Shown in pieces: positions 7,757-16,274 of a DNA stretch of 64,000 bases. The DNA lies in assembly GCF_000175935.2 (NCBI RefSeq), contig NC_014838.1, forward strand, positions 310,001 through 374,000, in the 5' to 3' direction. The stretch is from Pantoea sp. At-9b (lineage in GTDB: Bacteria; Pseudomonadota; Gammaproteobacteria; Enterobacterales; Enterobacteriaceae). The position numbers and the translations under genes were made by a program. How positions within the stretch are numbered: the stretch's first letter is position 1; each line of letters starts with the position of its first letter. The notes under the pieces are model-generated. The model ran no database searches and had not been told where the DNA came from. It saw only the letters and a program-made list of their open reading frames with translations.

Positions 7757-8320
7757 ATGACTGAGCAATCCTTACTGGCGACGCTGGCAGGCGTCCGGCT
7801 GCATCTCTTCCACCCGGATGTACAGAGCGCGCGGGCCTTCTGTGCTTCACTGACGCAACTTGGCTGTCACGCGCAACACAGCTGGCCGCTGCCCACCCAG
7901 GCCCCCGGTGACGCCCATCTGGTGATGGTCGCGGTTGAACCGCATTATCAACAGGCCCTGCAACCGTTATTCCGGGGCTGGCGGCAGGCAAAGATACCGG
8001 TCATCGCACTGGCCGATGGCCAGAACGCGCGCCTGTTTCCGCTGTTGATCGAACTGCAACCGACCGCTATCGCCGAACGCACCCTGAATCCCTTTGCGTT
8101 GATTGTGCAGATCATTGGCACATTGCAAGCAACACGCCAGTACGCCCGCCAGCGAGTGCCAGCCAAAAGTGAACGTCTGGCGCAGGCCAAAGGCATGCTG
8201 ATGCGGGAATATGGGCTGGATGAGTCCGGGGCCTACCGTTTTATGCGCAGCGAAGCAATGAACACCCGCAGCAGCATGGAATACACCGCTGAACGGGTGA
8301 TCAACAGCCTGCAAAAATAG
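7757..8320 (+). CDS. ANTAR-domain RNA-binding antiterminator (AmiR/NasT family)
   Basis: A 187-residue regulator. Residues 1 to about 125 form a pseudo-receiver domain without a clear phospho-acceptor aspartate. Residues about 138-187 are the ANTAR domain, with the hallmark AKGMLMREYGLDESGAYRFMRSEAM. ANTAR proteins bind two-hairpin RNA leaders and prevent termination; AmiR and NasT do this for amide and nitrate/nitrite genes. The leader at 2821-2960 has the expected hexaloop hairpins, so that operon is the likely target. There is no AmiC-like partner next door besides the UrtA-type binding protein itself. Its stop abuts the stop of the AraC gene. Confidence 0.88.
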   Translation: MTEQSLLATLAGVRLHLFHPDVQSARAFCASLTQLGCHAQHSWPLPTQAPGDAHLVMVAVEPHYQQALQPLFRGWRQAKIPVIALADGQNARLFPLLIELQPTAIAERTLNPFALIVQIIGTLQATRQYARQRVPAKSERLAQAKGMLMREYGLDESGAYRFMRSEAMNTRSSMEYTAERVINSLQK

Positions 8321-9256
8321 CTAATTTTGTGGCTGACGGATCAGGCTGCTGGGGGTGTAACCAAAGGCTTTGCGGAACGCGAGGCTGAAGTGCGACATGT
8401 CGCTGAAGCCGTGATCCATCGCCACCTGGGTGACATTACGCGCTTTGCCTTCGGCCAGCACTTTGTGGCTCGCCAGCAAACGTTCCTGCCAGACAAAATT
8501 CATCGGCGTGGTACCGTGGGCCGCAAACACCCGGCTGACGGTGCGCGGGGAGACATGATGGGCGTTGGCGATCTGCGCCACCGACAGATCGTGTTCGTGC
8601 AGATTCAGCCGCAGATAACTGACCACGCGTGAATACAGGTCGGGTTTCAGTGCGGCGTCGCTTTTCTGCAAATTCAGGCTGACGGCAATCATGTTCAGCA
8701 AGGTATTGGCGAACTGCTCGGTCAGAAAGGCATTCTCGCGTTCGGCATTAAAGGCAAAAGCTTCGGTCAGCATTTGTTTGAGCGAGGTCATGCCCGGACG
8801 GCTGAGATCCAGCGTTTTACCGGCCAGCCGGGCGATGGACGGCGCCTCTTTTTCAATCATCTGGCGCGGCAGATGGACGATATTGATGGCAACATTCTCC
8901 ATGGCAAAATCGAACGGTGTCGCGGCATCATAAATCACCACATCGCCAGCGCTAACGCAGGAATGGTTGTCATTCTGGCTCAGGGTGCCGGAACCGGCGC
9001 AGATATACCCCAGATAGAAATCATGATTAGGATGACGACGAATGCACTCCTGGGTGCGCTGCCACACCAGCGCGGTGCGTGAGATATGGTTGGCGATGTC
9101 CACATGTCCCAGCATCGAATAGCCGAAACTGCCGGAGAATTCACCGGCGTGCGTTTGCCGTGCTTCAGCGTTGATCAGACGCGAACAGACGGCGTCGCGC
9201 CAGGCATCAAAGCGATGGCGGTTTTCCAGGTTATCGGTGGTGAAATGTTCTTTCAT
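8321..9256 (-). CDS. AraC-family transcriptional regulator of the amidase region
   Basis: A 311-residue regulator with an AraC_binding_2-type sensor domain (about residues 1-190, with FYLGYICAGSGTLSQ and AGDVVIYDAATPFDF) and a C-terminal AraC double helix-turn-helix (residues about 215-308, ending FSDMSHFSLAFRKAFGYTPSSLI). The architecture is like NitR/FeaR regulators, which control nitrile, amide or amine catabolism. It lies downstream of, and on the same strand as, the amidase, separated by about 100 bases, and converges exactly on the ANTAR gene. Control of the amidase is likely but inferred. Confidence 0.85.
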   Translation of the reverse strand: MKEHFTTDNLENRHRFDAWRDAVCSRLINAEARQTHAGEFSGSFGYSMLGHVDIANHISRTALVWQRTQECIRRHPNHDFYLGYICAGSGTLSQNDNHSCVSAGDVVIYDAATPFDFAMENVAINIVHLPRQMIEKEAPSIARLAGKTLDLSRPGMTSLKQMLTEAFAFNAERENAFLTEQFANTLLNMIAVSLNLQKSDAALKPDLYSRVVSYLRLNLHEHDLSVAQIANAHHVSPRTVSRVFAAHGTTPMNFVWQERLLASHKVLAEGKARNVTQVAMDHGFSDMSHFSLAFRKAFGYTPSSLIRQPQN

Positions 9257-9362
9257 GACAACGTTCCCTAAACATGGCGAAAAGGGCGGAAGTGGAAAAA
9301 ATAAAGCAATTATTGGGCCATGAAAGCGACAGAAAGGCCGCCGTGGCGGCCAGTGAGGAAAG

Positions 9363-10757
9363 TTACAGCGTCGGGTGTTTTTTATGCCAGTCAGTCGCCT
9401 GCTGGTAAGCCCAGGCCCCCTGTATCATGGTGGCCTCAGCGAAGTGCGCGGCAACCAGTTGGAAGCCAATCGGTGCACCCGCCGCCGTCATGCCACAGGG
9501 CAGCGTGATGGTGGGATGGCCGCTGGCGTCGAATGCACTGGTGTAGCGCAACACGCCGTTAAACAGTGCCTGATCAGTACCAAAACGGGTCATGGTATCC
9601 CAGGTTAAACCGGCAAAAGCCGTGGCCGGTGCCAGGACCAAATCCACGTTGCTAAACAGGGCGGAAATATCCCCACGCAGTGCTGCACGACTCAGCAGCA
9701 GGCGCTGATACTCCAGTGCCGTCACACTGTGGCCGAGATCCAGCAGTCCTGCCAGACCGGGGCCGTATTGCTCCTTCTGCGCCGGGTACGTCGCTTCATG
9801 TGCCAGCGCGGTTTCGACGGCGCACAACGCGCTCCACTCCGCAGCAGCTTTCTCCGTATCCGGCATGGTGATATCCACAAAGGTGGCACCGAGTGCACTC
9901 AGGGTGGCAATCGCTGATTGCAACGCAGCGCGCGTATCATCATCGACTTTGTCCAGTGCCCAGGCCTTATCGAGACCGATGCGCAACTTGCTGATACCAC
10001 GCGTCATCAGCGCCAGATAGTCCGGTACGGGTTCGCTGCTGGAGGTGGGATCTTTCTCGTCACGCCCGGCAATCGCCTGCAACATTGCGGCAGCATCGGC
10101 CGCGGAACGCGCCATCGGCCCGATATGATCGAGCGATGCCGCCAGTTCACAGGCTCCGTGGCGGGTGACGCGGCTCCAGGTGGGTTTGATGCCCGTCAGG
10201 CCGTTGGCGTTGGAGGGGAAGCGGATCGAGCCACCGGTATCGGTGCCGATCGCGCCAAAACACAAGCCCGCCGCTGTGGCAACACCAGAACCACTGGAAG
10301 ACACACCGGTCCACAGCGCACTGCCCCAGGGGTTAGACGGGCGGGTAATTTCCGGGTGGTGATCGGCAAAGGCGCTTTCGGTTTGCGCCAGCTTGCCGAG
10401 GATCACCGCACCGGCCGCACGGAAACGTTCCACCACCGTCGAGTCTTCAGCCGGGTAGTGATCTTTATGAATGATCATCCCGTGGGTGGTGGGGGCGTCT
10501 TTGGTCCAGATCAGGTCTTTCAGGGCAATCGGCACCCCGTGTAACGGGCCACGAATCGTGCCGCTGGCGATTTCACGGTCTGCATCGGCCGCCTGTTGCA
10601 GCGCGCTATCACGCATCAGGTAAAAATAGCTGTGCAGTTGCTGATCCAGCCTATCGATACGTGCCAGCAGGGTGCGGGTGACATCAACCGAGGTGATCTC
10701 ACCAGACTGAATCAGGCGGCCAATTTCCAACAAACTTTTGTAATGCAGGTCGTTCAT
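9363..10757 (-). CDS. Amidase signature-family hydrolase
   Basis: A 464-residue amidase of the GatA/AS family. The Ser-cis-Ser-Lys triad can be placed: Lys80 in PIALKDL, cis-Ser near 153 in GVSSSGSG, and nucleophile Ser177 in TDTGGSIRFPS. These enzymes hydrolyse a carboxamide to acid and ammonia. The linker after the Lys and the C-terminal half vary in the family, so the substrate is unknown. No signal peptide is seen, so it is cytoplasmic and would act on amides brought in by the ABC system. It is not the GatA of a GatCAB complex, as no gatC or gatB is nearby. Confidence 0.85.
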   Translation of the reverse strand: MNDLHYKSLLEIGRLIQSGEITSVDVTRTLLARIDRLDQQLHSYFYLMRDSALQQAADADREIASGTIRGPLHGVPIALKDLIWTKDAPTTHGMIIHKDHYPAEDSTVVERFRAAGAVILGKLAQTESAFADHHPEITRPSNPWGSALWTGVSSSGSGVATAAGLCFGAIGTDTGGSIRFPSNANGLTGIKPTWSRVTRHGACELAASLDHIGPMARSAADAAAMLQAIAGRDEKDPTSSSEPVPDYLALMTRGISKLRIGLDKAWALDKVDDDTRAALQSAIATLSALGATFVDITMPDTEKAAAEWSALCAVETALAHEATYPAQKEQYGPGLAGLLDLGHSVTALEYQRLLLSRAALRGDISALFSNVDLVLAPATAFAGLTWDTMTRFGTDQALFNGVLRYTSAFDASGHPTITLPCGMTAAGAPIGFQLVAAHFAEATMIQGAWAYQQATDWHKKHPTL

Positions 10758-10863
10758 CCGTTGCTTACCTCGCAGAGAAAGTGTTGCTAAACAAGCTAAA
10801 GCAGACGTGATGGACGGGCTTTGTTAAGCAGGACAATCGTTGTGTCGGGAGTGACAACGCAAA

Positions 10864-11265
10864 TCAAGCCACCCCTGCCTGCTGGTGTCGCCACTCCTGA
10901 GTGCGCCCACCATAGCCATAAGCGGCTGCGCGGGCATCGATCAGATGGATATAGCTGACGTCGTGCAGATCCGGACGCAGCGCAGCCAGTGCCTGATACA
11001 GCTCACGCACAAAACGCGACTTCTCCGCCTTGGTGTTGGTCTCATCGGTGATGCTGATATCCAGGTGAAAGGCGCTACGCGCCAGCGTTTTCAGCGTTTC
11101 ACCGCCAATGAACCATTGGTCGTCGGCAATAAACTGCACGCTGATGGCCATGACCGGGCGATCTTTCCCCAATACGGTCGCGGTCAAATCCTGAATGACC
11201 TCGACAGCTTGATGCATCAGGGTGGCGTTGTGCTCGCCGGAAAACTGTAAAACGATATGCGGCAT
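10864..11265 (-). CDS. Tautomerase-superfamily protein
   Basis: A 133-residue protein that begins Met-Pro (MPHIVLQFSGEHN), so Pro becomes the N-terminal catalytic base after Met removal, the hallmark of the 4-oxalocrotonate tautomerase/CHMI/MIF superfamily. ATG 11265 is chosen over an in-frame upstream start because of this Met-Pro and the GAGGAA ribosome site. The length suggests a CHMI or MIF-like trimeric member instead of a 60-residue 4-OT. It is divergent from a LysR regulator, its probable regulator. The substrate is unknown. Confidence 0.75.
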   Translation of the reverse strand: MPHIVLQFSGEHNATLMHQAVEVIQDLTATVLGKDRPVMAISVQFIADDQWFIGGETLKTLARSAFHLDISITDETNTKAEKSRFVRELYQALAALRPDLHDVSYIHLIDARAAAYGYGGRTQEWRHQQAGVA

Positions 11266-11370
11266 GTTTTCTTCCTCTTCATGTGAACAGGGAGGCAGTA
11301 TTCCGCTTTTCTTTTCATCACAAAAGCAGGAAGATTGGTTGTTATCCATCAATAAAACCGTTAGATAAAA

Positions 11371-12243
11371 ATGAATACCTTCGATATGGAACAGTTACGC
11401 AGCTTTGTCACGGCGGTTGACGCCGGGAGCCTGACGGCGGCTGCACCGCAGCGCTGCCTGTCACAATCCGCACTGAGCGAGCAGTTGCGTAAGCTGGAGC
11501 AGCGGGCCAACCAAACGCTGCTGGTGCGCAGTAAAAGCGGTGTGACGCCAACCGCAGCCGGGGAAAAGCTGTTGCATCATGCGCGCCATCTGCTGGCGCT
11601 GGCGGATGTGGCGTGGCGCGATTTGCAGGGGGTGACCCTCAGTGGCGAGATCCGTCTTGGCATCACAGACTATTGCCGACCGGATGCTATCGTCGCGCTT
11701 CTGGCACGCTATGCGCGTGACTATCCTCAGTTGCGCCTGCGTACCACGATGGGTAAAAGCGCCGAAATCGATGCGGCATGGCAGCGCGGTGATCTCGACC
11801 TCGCGGTGGTGATGCGGGTGCCCGGTCTTAGCCGGGTCGGGGAGGCCAAAGCGGAAACGCGGCTTTTCTGCGAACCGCTGCTGTGGGTAAGCGCCAGCGC
11901 ATTGTCGTGGGTGCAGCCGCTGCCGCTGGTGTTGCTACCGGAAGGATGCATGCTGCACCGTGCAGCCTGTCAGGCGCTGAGTCGGGAGCATCATCCCTGG
12001 TTTGTGCGTCATATCTCGTCAGGTGTACGGGGACTCCAGGATGCGGTGGCCGCAGGCCTGGGTATCGCGTGTCTGAATCGTTCAGCAATGCCCCGAGAGG
12101 GTGTGGTTGTGGTGCAGCAACCGTCGTTGCCGCGCCTGCCTGAAGCTGAATTTGTGCTGTTGAGCCGACCCGCTGACCAAAGTGAGTTCGGGCAAACCTG
12201 TGCCGCTTTTGCGGAGATTTTGCAACAAACGCTGGCTTACTGA
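11371..12243 (+). CDS. LysR-family transcriptional regulator
   Basis: A 290-residue LysR protein with an N-terminal winged helix-turn-helix (MEQLRSFVTAVDAGSLTAAAPQRCLSQSALSEQLRKLEQ) and a C-terminal effector-binding domain (GEIRLGITDYCRPDAIVALLARYARDYPQLRL). It is transcribed away from the tautomerase gene 106 bases off, the classic arrangement for LysR control of a divergent target. It converges with a second LysR gene, overlapping by seven bases. Confidence 0.85.
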   Translation: MNTFDMEQLRSFVTAVDAGSLTAAAPQRCLSQSALSEQLRKLEQRANQTLLVRSKSGVTPTAAGEKLLHHARHLLALADVAWRDLQGVTLSGEIRLGITDYCRPDAIVALLARYARDYPQLRLRTTMGKSAEIDAAWQRGDLDLAVVMRVPGLSRVGEAKAETRLFCEPLLWVSASALSWVQPLPLVLLPEGCMLHRAACQALSREHHPWFVRHISSGVRGLQDAVAAGLGIACLNRSAMPREGVVVVQQPSLPRLPEAEFVLLSRPADQSEFGQTCAAFAEILQQTLAY

Positions 12244-13139
12244 TCGATCAGAGAATGGCTCAGGTGGAGGCGCAGATGGTCAACATAATGGCGAATCTTC
12301 GGCAGTTGTTGCCGGTCCGCAAAGGTAAGCAGATGCACCGGTCTGGCGGGCGTGGTCATCTGGTTGAACAGGCGTATTAAGTGGCCGGATCGCAGATCGT
12401 CCGCCAGCAGCACCTCGGGTTGCATGATGATACCGCAACCCTGCAATGCCGCCCGACGCAGCGCCTCACCGTTGTTGATCGACATCACCAGTTTTACCGG
12501 TACCGAGAAGGGTTTGTCGGCATCGATAAATTGCCAACGGCCGCTGGCTAGCGGGTGGGCGAAGCCCAGACAGCGATGATCAATCAACTGCTCTGGATGC
12601 GCGGGTGTGCCAAACGCCTCAAGATAGGCGGGGGAGGCACAGACGACCGAACGGTAATCGGCTAATCGTCGTGCTACCAATGAATTAACCTGCTCCAGTT
12701 CACCGATTTTCAGCATCACATCAATGCCATCCTCGGCCATATCCAGTGGGCGGTCGCTCAGACGGATATCCAGCGTGACGTCCGGCCAGCTTGCCTGAAA
12801 GCGGGCATTTAACGCCGCCAGCACATGAACCCCCAGTGAAACCGGGCAGGCAACGCGTAATAATCCTTGCGGCTGTTGATGTTGGCGTGAGGCGAGTGAT
12901 TCCGCATCACGAATATCGGCCAAGATTTGCTGACAGCGTTGATAATAATCGTGACCAAAGTCGGTCAGGCTTTGCCGTCGCGTGGTGCGGTTTAGCAGAC
13001 GCACGCCTAAATGCTGCTCCAGACCCTTAATGTGCAGCCCGATCATGGTACTGCTGATGCGCATTTCCTCGGCGACGGCGGTAAAACTGCCTTTCTCCAC
13101 CACGCGAACGAACACCGCCATACTGTCCAGTTTGTTCAT
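12237..13139 (-). CDS. LysR-family transcriptional regulator
   Basis: A 300-residue LysR protein of the CrgA/DmlR-like group, starting MNKLDSMAVFVRVVEKGSF. The start ATG 13139 matches the family N-terminus; an in-frame start 20 codons upstream is less likely. The helix-turn-helix is within residues 1-60 and the effector domain includes VNSLVARRLADYRSVVCASPAYL. It diverges from the carboxymuconolactone-decarboxylase-like gene (99-base gap), which is its likely target. Confidence 0.85.
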   Translation of the reverse strand: MNKLDSMAVFVRVVEKGSFTAVAEEMRISSTMIGLHIKGLEQHLGVRLLNRTTRRQSLTDFGHDYYQRCQQILADIRDAESLASRQHQQPQGLLRVACPVSLGVHVLAALNARFQASWPDVTLDIRLSDRPLDMAEDGIDVMLKIGELEQVNSLVARRLADYRSVVCASPAYLEAFGTPAHPEQLIDHRCLGFAHPLASGRWQFIDADKPFSVPVKLVMSINNGEALRRAALQGCGIIMQPEVLLADDLRSGHLIRLFNQMTTPARPVHLLTFADRQQLPKIRHYVDHLRLHLSHSLIDQ

Positions 13140-13238
13140 GATTACCAAATATAGCTTGATAGTGATGCAAGTTTTAGCATGTTTTTCTAAGTCATACATT
13201 GTTATTCAATCAACGCTTCCCTCAAATGGAGAAGCAAC

Positions 13239-13631
13239 ATGATCACGCAACCTGAATTACGCCAGCGCGGGCTGGTGCTGTTTAATCAGCTGTACGGCAA
13301 TGGGGCGGGCGAAGCCCTGCGCCAGGATATGGCTGATATTTGCCCCGACTTCACCGATATCACCATTGAATGGGCCATGGGCGGCATTATGAGCCGCACG
13401 GGTCTGGACCCGATAACGCGTGAGCTGGTGGTGATTGCGTCCTGCGTCACGCTCGGCCATCCGGTGCCACAGCTGAAAGCCCATACTCAGGCGGCGCTCA
13501 ACGCTGGAGCCAGCCGTGAGCAGATCATTGAAACCATTTTGCAGTTGCTGTTTTATGCAGGCGGTGCGGCGGTTAGGAATGCGCTGGTGCATATTCGCGA
13601 GATTGTGAATGCCCCCGGGGTGCAAAAATGA
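13239..13631 (+). CDS. Carboxymuconolactone decarboxylase-family protein
   Basis: A 130-residue all-helical protein of the CMD family, with RELVVIASCVTLGHPVPQLKAHTQAALNAGASREQIIETILQLLFYAGGAAVRNAL. Members include 4-carboxymuconolactone decarboxylase and many small oxidoreductase-like proteins. No other beta-ketoadipate pathway gene is present here, so a decarboxylase role should not be assumed. It is preceded by GGAG and divergent from a LysR regulator. Confidence 0.78.
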   Translation: MITQPELRQRGLVLFNQLYGNGAGEALRQDMADICPDFTDITIEWAMGGIMSRTGLDPITRELVVIASCVTLGHPVPQLKAHTQAALNAGASREQIIETILQLLFYAGGAAVRNALVHIREIVNAPGVQK

Positions 13632-13865
13632 ACCCTACGCGACCGTTATGTTCTTTATTTATAAAATGACATTAGATTGCCATATTTCTTCTTAGGAAAA
13701 GGGTCACGCTGAAATAGCTGTTTTCAGCGTGCTTCCATTGTTCGCATATATTTATCTGCATAATAAAAAACCTTGTGCAGATATAGCATAACCCCGCTAT
13801 TTACTTGCCTCAGACCGTCTGATTATTATCCCTGCCAATCTGTTATTTCTATTGTGAAATAAACC
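13632..13865. other. Gene-free interval with one stem-loop
   Basis: A 234-base AT-rich interval. A stem CACGCTGAAA (13705-13714) pairs perfectly with TTTCAGCGTG (13722-13731) around a 7-base loop; no T-run follows. The remaining sequence probably carries the promoter of the sulfur operon starting at 13866. No further site is recognised. Confidence 0.4.
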
Positions 13866-15074
13866 ATGACGCAAATCTCTGGCAAAAATAACCCCGCTGC
13901 GGCGGTGTTAACTTATGATGCTGACGCAATCGCCGCGGCACGCCATCTGGCGGAACAGGCAAAAGCCGGTGCGGTGGAGCGCGATCAGCAACGTATTTAT
14001 CCGCGCGAGTTGCTTAATCAATTTACGCAACTGGGCTTGGGCAGTATTAGCGTGCCGCGCCAGTTCGGCGGTGGTGGATTGTCATTTCAGACAGTGGCGG
14101 AGGTATTTCGTGTTATTTCCGCCAGCGATCCGTCGCTGGGACAAATTCCGCAAAATCATTTTGGCCTGGTTCAGTTTATTCTCGGCGAGGGGACGGCGGA
14201 CCAGCAGCAGCAATTATTCAGTGCCGTAGTGAGTGGGCAGCGTCTGGGCAACGGCGGGCCGGAGAAAAATACCCGCCATACCCGTGATGTACAGGCGCAA
14301 TTAGTGACAACGTCACACGGGTTGCAACTCACTGGCGAAAAGTTCTACTCAACCGGGGCGCTGTTTGCCGACATCCTGGTGACCACCGCGATTCAGGATC
14401 AACAACAGCCAGTGATGGCTTTTATCCCGCTGCCTGCGGCCGGGGTGGAGATTGTTGATGACTGGTCCGGTATCGGCCAACGCACCACGGCCAGTGGTAC
14501 GGTGCGGCTGCATCAGGTCGCGGTTGATGCGCAATGGATTATGCCGCTACCTGCGCCGGAAAAGCCGACGTTGCGTGGCGCGGTGTCACAGTTGATTCAG
14601 GCCGCGATTGACGCCGGTATCGCGCAGGGCGCACTGGATGATGCGCTGGAATTTGTGCGCAGTAGCTCGCGTGCGTGGGTCGATGCGGGTGTCAGCCGCA
14701 ACGCGGATGATCCTTATATCCTGGCCGATGTTGGTCGTCTCAGCACCGAACTGACAGCGGCCAATGCGCTGCTGGTCCGCGCGGCGCAGGTACTGGACAG
14801 CATCGACCAACAGTCACTCAACGCGGAAAACTGCGCCCGGGCGTCGATTGCGGTAGCAGAGGCCAAAGTGCTCACCACGGAGGTGGCGCTGCGGGCCAGC
14901 GAGAAACTGCTCGAATGGGGCGGGAGTCGCGCCACTTTGCTGCGACACGGTCTCGATCGTCACTGGCGCAACGCGCGCACCCATACCTTGCACGATCCGG
15001 TGCGCTGGAAAACCCACGCTATCGGCAATTACTACCTCAATGATGCGCTGCCTGCGCGCCATGCCTGGATTTAA
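13866..15074 (+). CDS. SfnB-like acyl-CoA dehydrogenase-fold flavoprotein (copy 1)
   Basis: A 402-residue protein of the acyl-CoA dehydrogenase superfamily, SfnB/DszC-like group. Family segments include LGLGSISVPRQFGG, PSLGQIPQNHFGLVQF, the flavin-binding region GEKFYSTGALFADI and WSGIGQRTTASGTVRL, and a C-terminal HWRNARTHTLHDPVRWK. SfnB proteins are reduced-flavin monooxygenase-like enzymes of organosulfur scavenging. It is followed after nine bases by a paralogue and then a DmoA-like monooxygenase, so it is first in a sulfur-acquisition operon. The substrate is not known. Confidence 0.8.
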   Translation: MTQISGKNNPAAAVLTYDADAIAAARHLAEQAKAGAVERDQQRIYPRELLNQFTQLGLGSISVPRQFGGGGLSFQTVAEVFRVISASDPSLGQIPQNHFGLVQFILGEGTADQQQQLFSAVVSGQRLGNGGPEKNTRHTRDVQAQLVTTSHGLQLTGEKFYSTGALFADILVTTAIQDQQQPVMAFIPLPAAGVEIVDDWSGIGQRTTASGTVRLHQVAVDAQWIMPLPAPEKPTLRGAVSQLIQAAIDAGIAQGALDDALEFVRSSSRAWVDAGVSRNADDPYILADVGRLSTELTAANALLVRAAQVLDSIDQQSLNAENCARASIAVAEAKVLTTEVALRASEKLLEWGGSRATLLRHGLDRHWRNARTHTLHDPVRWKTHAIGNYYLNDALPARHAWI

Positions 15075-15083
15075 GGAGCAACC

Positions 15084-16274
15084 ATGACGCAGGTTCAGCC
15101 CAAACAGACCGCCGCCCGCATCACCGACGCGCAGCAGGCGCTGGCGGTGACACAACAGCTGGCGGAACAATTCCGCCGTGACGCCGCGTTGCGTGACCGC
15201 GAACGCCAGTTGCCCCACGCGGAACTGGCACAGTTTTTCGCTGCGGGTCTTGGTGCGGTCACCGTGCCGCGTGCCTTCGGTGGTATTGAGATCCCCTCGG
15301 CACAACTGGCGGCAATGGTTGCCATCCTGAGTGAAGCCGACGCGGCTATTGGCCAGGTCCCGCAAAACCATTTCTATGCACTGGAAGTGCTACGCGTTAA
15401 CGGCAGCCCGGCGCAGCAACAGCGGCTGTACGGCGAAGTCCTGGCCGGGGTACATCTGGGCAATGCACTGGCGGAGTTTAATTCGCCGACCGCGCACCAG
15501 CGCAGCACCCGTGTTGCAGCGGGGCGGCTTAACGGTTCGAAGTTTTATGCCACCGGCGCGCTGTTTGCCGACCGCATACCGACCGCGGCGCGCGGGGATG
15601 ATGACAAAGAACAGTTGGTGTTTGTGCCGCGTCACCAGTCGGGGGTCAGTGTGATTGATGACTGGAGCGGTTTTGGTCAGCGCACCACTGGCAGCGGCAG
15701 CGTGCAGTTTGTTGATGTCGCCGTCAGTGACGACGATGTGGTGCCGTTTCAAACCGCGTTTGAGCGGCCCACTGCGGTTGGCCCTTTTGCCCAAATTCTG
15801 CATGCGGCGATCGATCAGGGTATCGCCCGTGCAGCCTTCAATGACATGCTCGATTTCCTGCGCCGTCGTGCGCGTCCGTGGCCGGACAGCGGGGTCGAAC
15901 GCGCGAGCGACGATCCGCTGACGCTGGATCGTACCGGCCGCCTCGCTGCCCGCTTATCTGCGGGTGATGCCTTGCTGGCGTTGGCCGGTGATGCCGTGGA
16001 TCGTGCCCAACAGCAGCCCAGCGCCGCCCAGGTGGCGCTGGCCTCGGTAGAAGTGGCGAAAGCGCGTGCCTGGACCACGGAAGTGTCGCTGGAAGCAGGC
16101 AACCTGCTATTTGAACTGGGCGGATCGCGTGCCAGCCTGCGCGAGCATAATCTCGACCGGCACTGGCGCAATGCACGCACCCATACCTTGCATGATCCGG
16201 TGCGCTGGAAATATCCGGCGATTGGTAACTATCTGCTGAACGGCGTGTTACCGCCGCGCCGGGGGACGATATGA
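15084..16274 (+). CDS. SfnB-like acyl-CoA dehydrogenase-fold flavoprotein (copy 2)
   Basis: A 396-residue paralogue of the preceding protein, sharing layout and motifs (VPQNHFYALEVL, GSKFYATGALFADRI, WSGFGQRTTGSGSVQF, HWRNARTHTLHDPVRWK). The two are diverged, so this is an old tandem duplication and they may act on different substrates or as a hetero-oligomer. ATG 15084 follows AAGGAG. Its stop overlaps the ATG of the monooxygenase (ATGA), indicating coupled translation. Confidence 0.8.
   Translation: MTQVQPKQTAARITDAQQALAVTQQLAEQFRRDAALRDRERQLPHAELAQFFAAGLGAVTVPRAFGGIEIPSAQLAAMVAILSEADAAIGQVPQNHFYALEVLRVNGSPAQQQRLYGEVLAGVHLGNALAEFNSPTAHQRSTRVAAGRLNGSKFYATGALFADRIPTAARGDDDKEQLVFVPRHQSGVSVIDDWSGFGQRTTGSGSVQFVDVAVSDDDVVPFQTAFERPTAVGPFAQILHAAIDQGIARAAFNDMLDFLRRRARPWPDSGVERASDDPLTLDRTGRLAARLSAGDALLALAGDAVDRAQQQPSAAQVALASVEVAKARAWTTEVSLEAGNLLFELGGSRASLREHNLDRHWRNARTHTLHDPVRWKYPAIGNYLLNGVLPPRRGTI

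Noticed and set aside
9363..10757. GatA subunit of the glutamyl-tRNA amidotransferase
   Set aside because: No gatB or gatC nearby, and the setting with an AraC regulator and amide transporter favours a catabolic amidase.
13239..13631. True 4-carboxymuconolactone decarboxylase of the beta-ketoadipate pathway
   Set aside because: No other pathway gene is present; only the CMD fold is supported.
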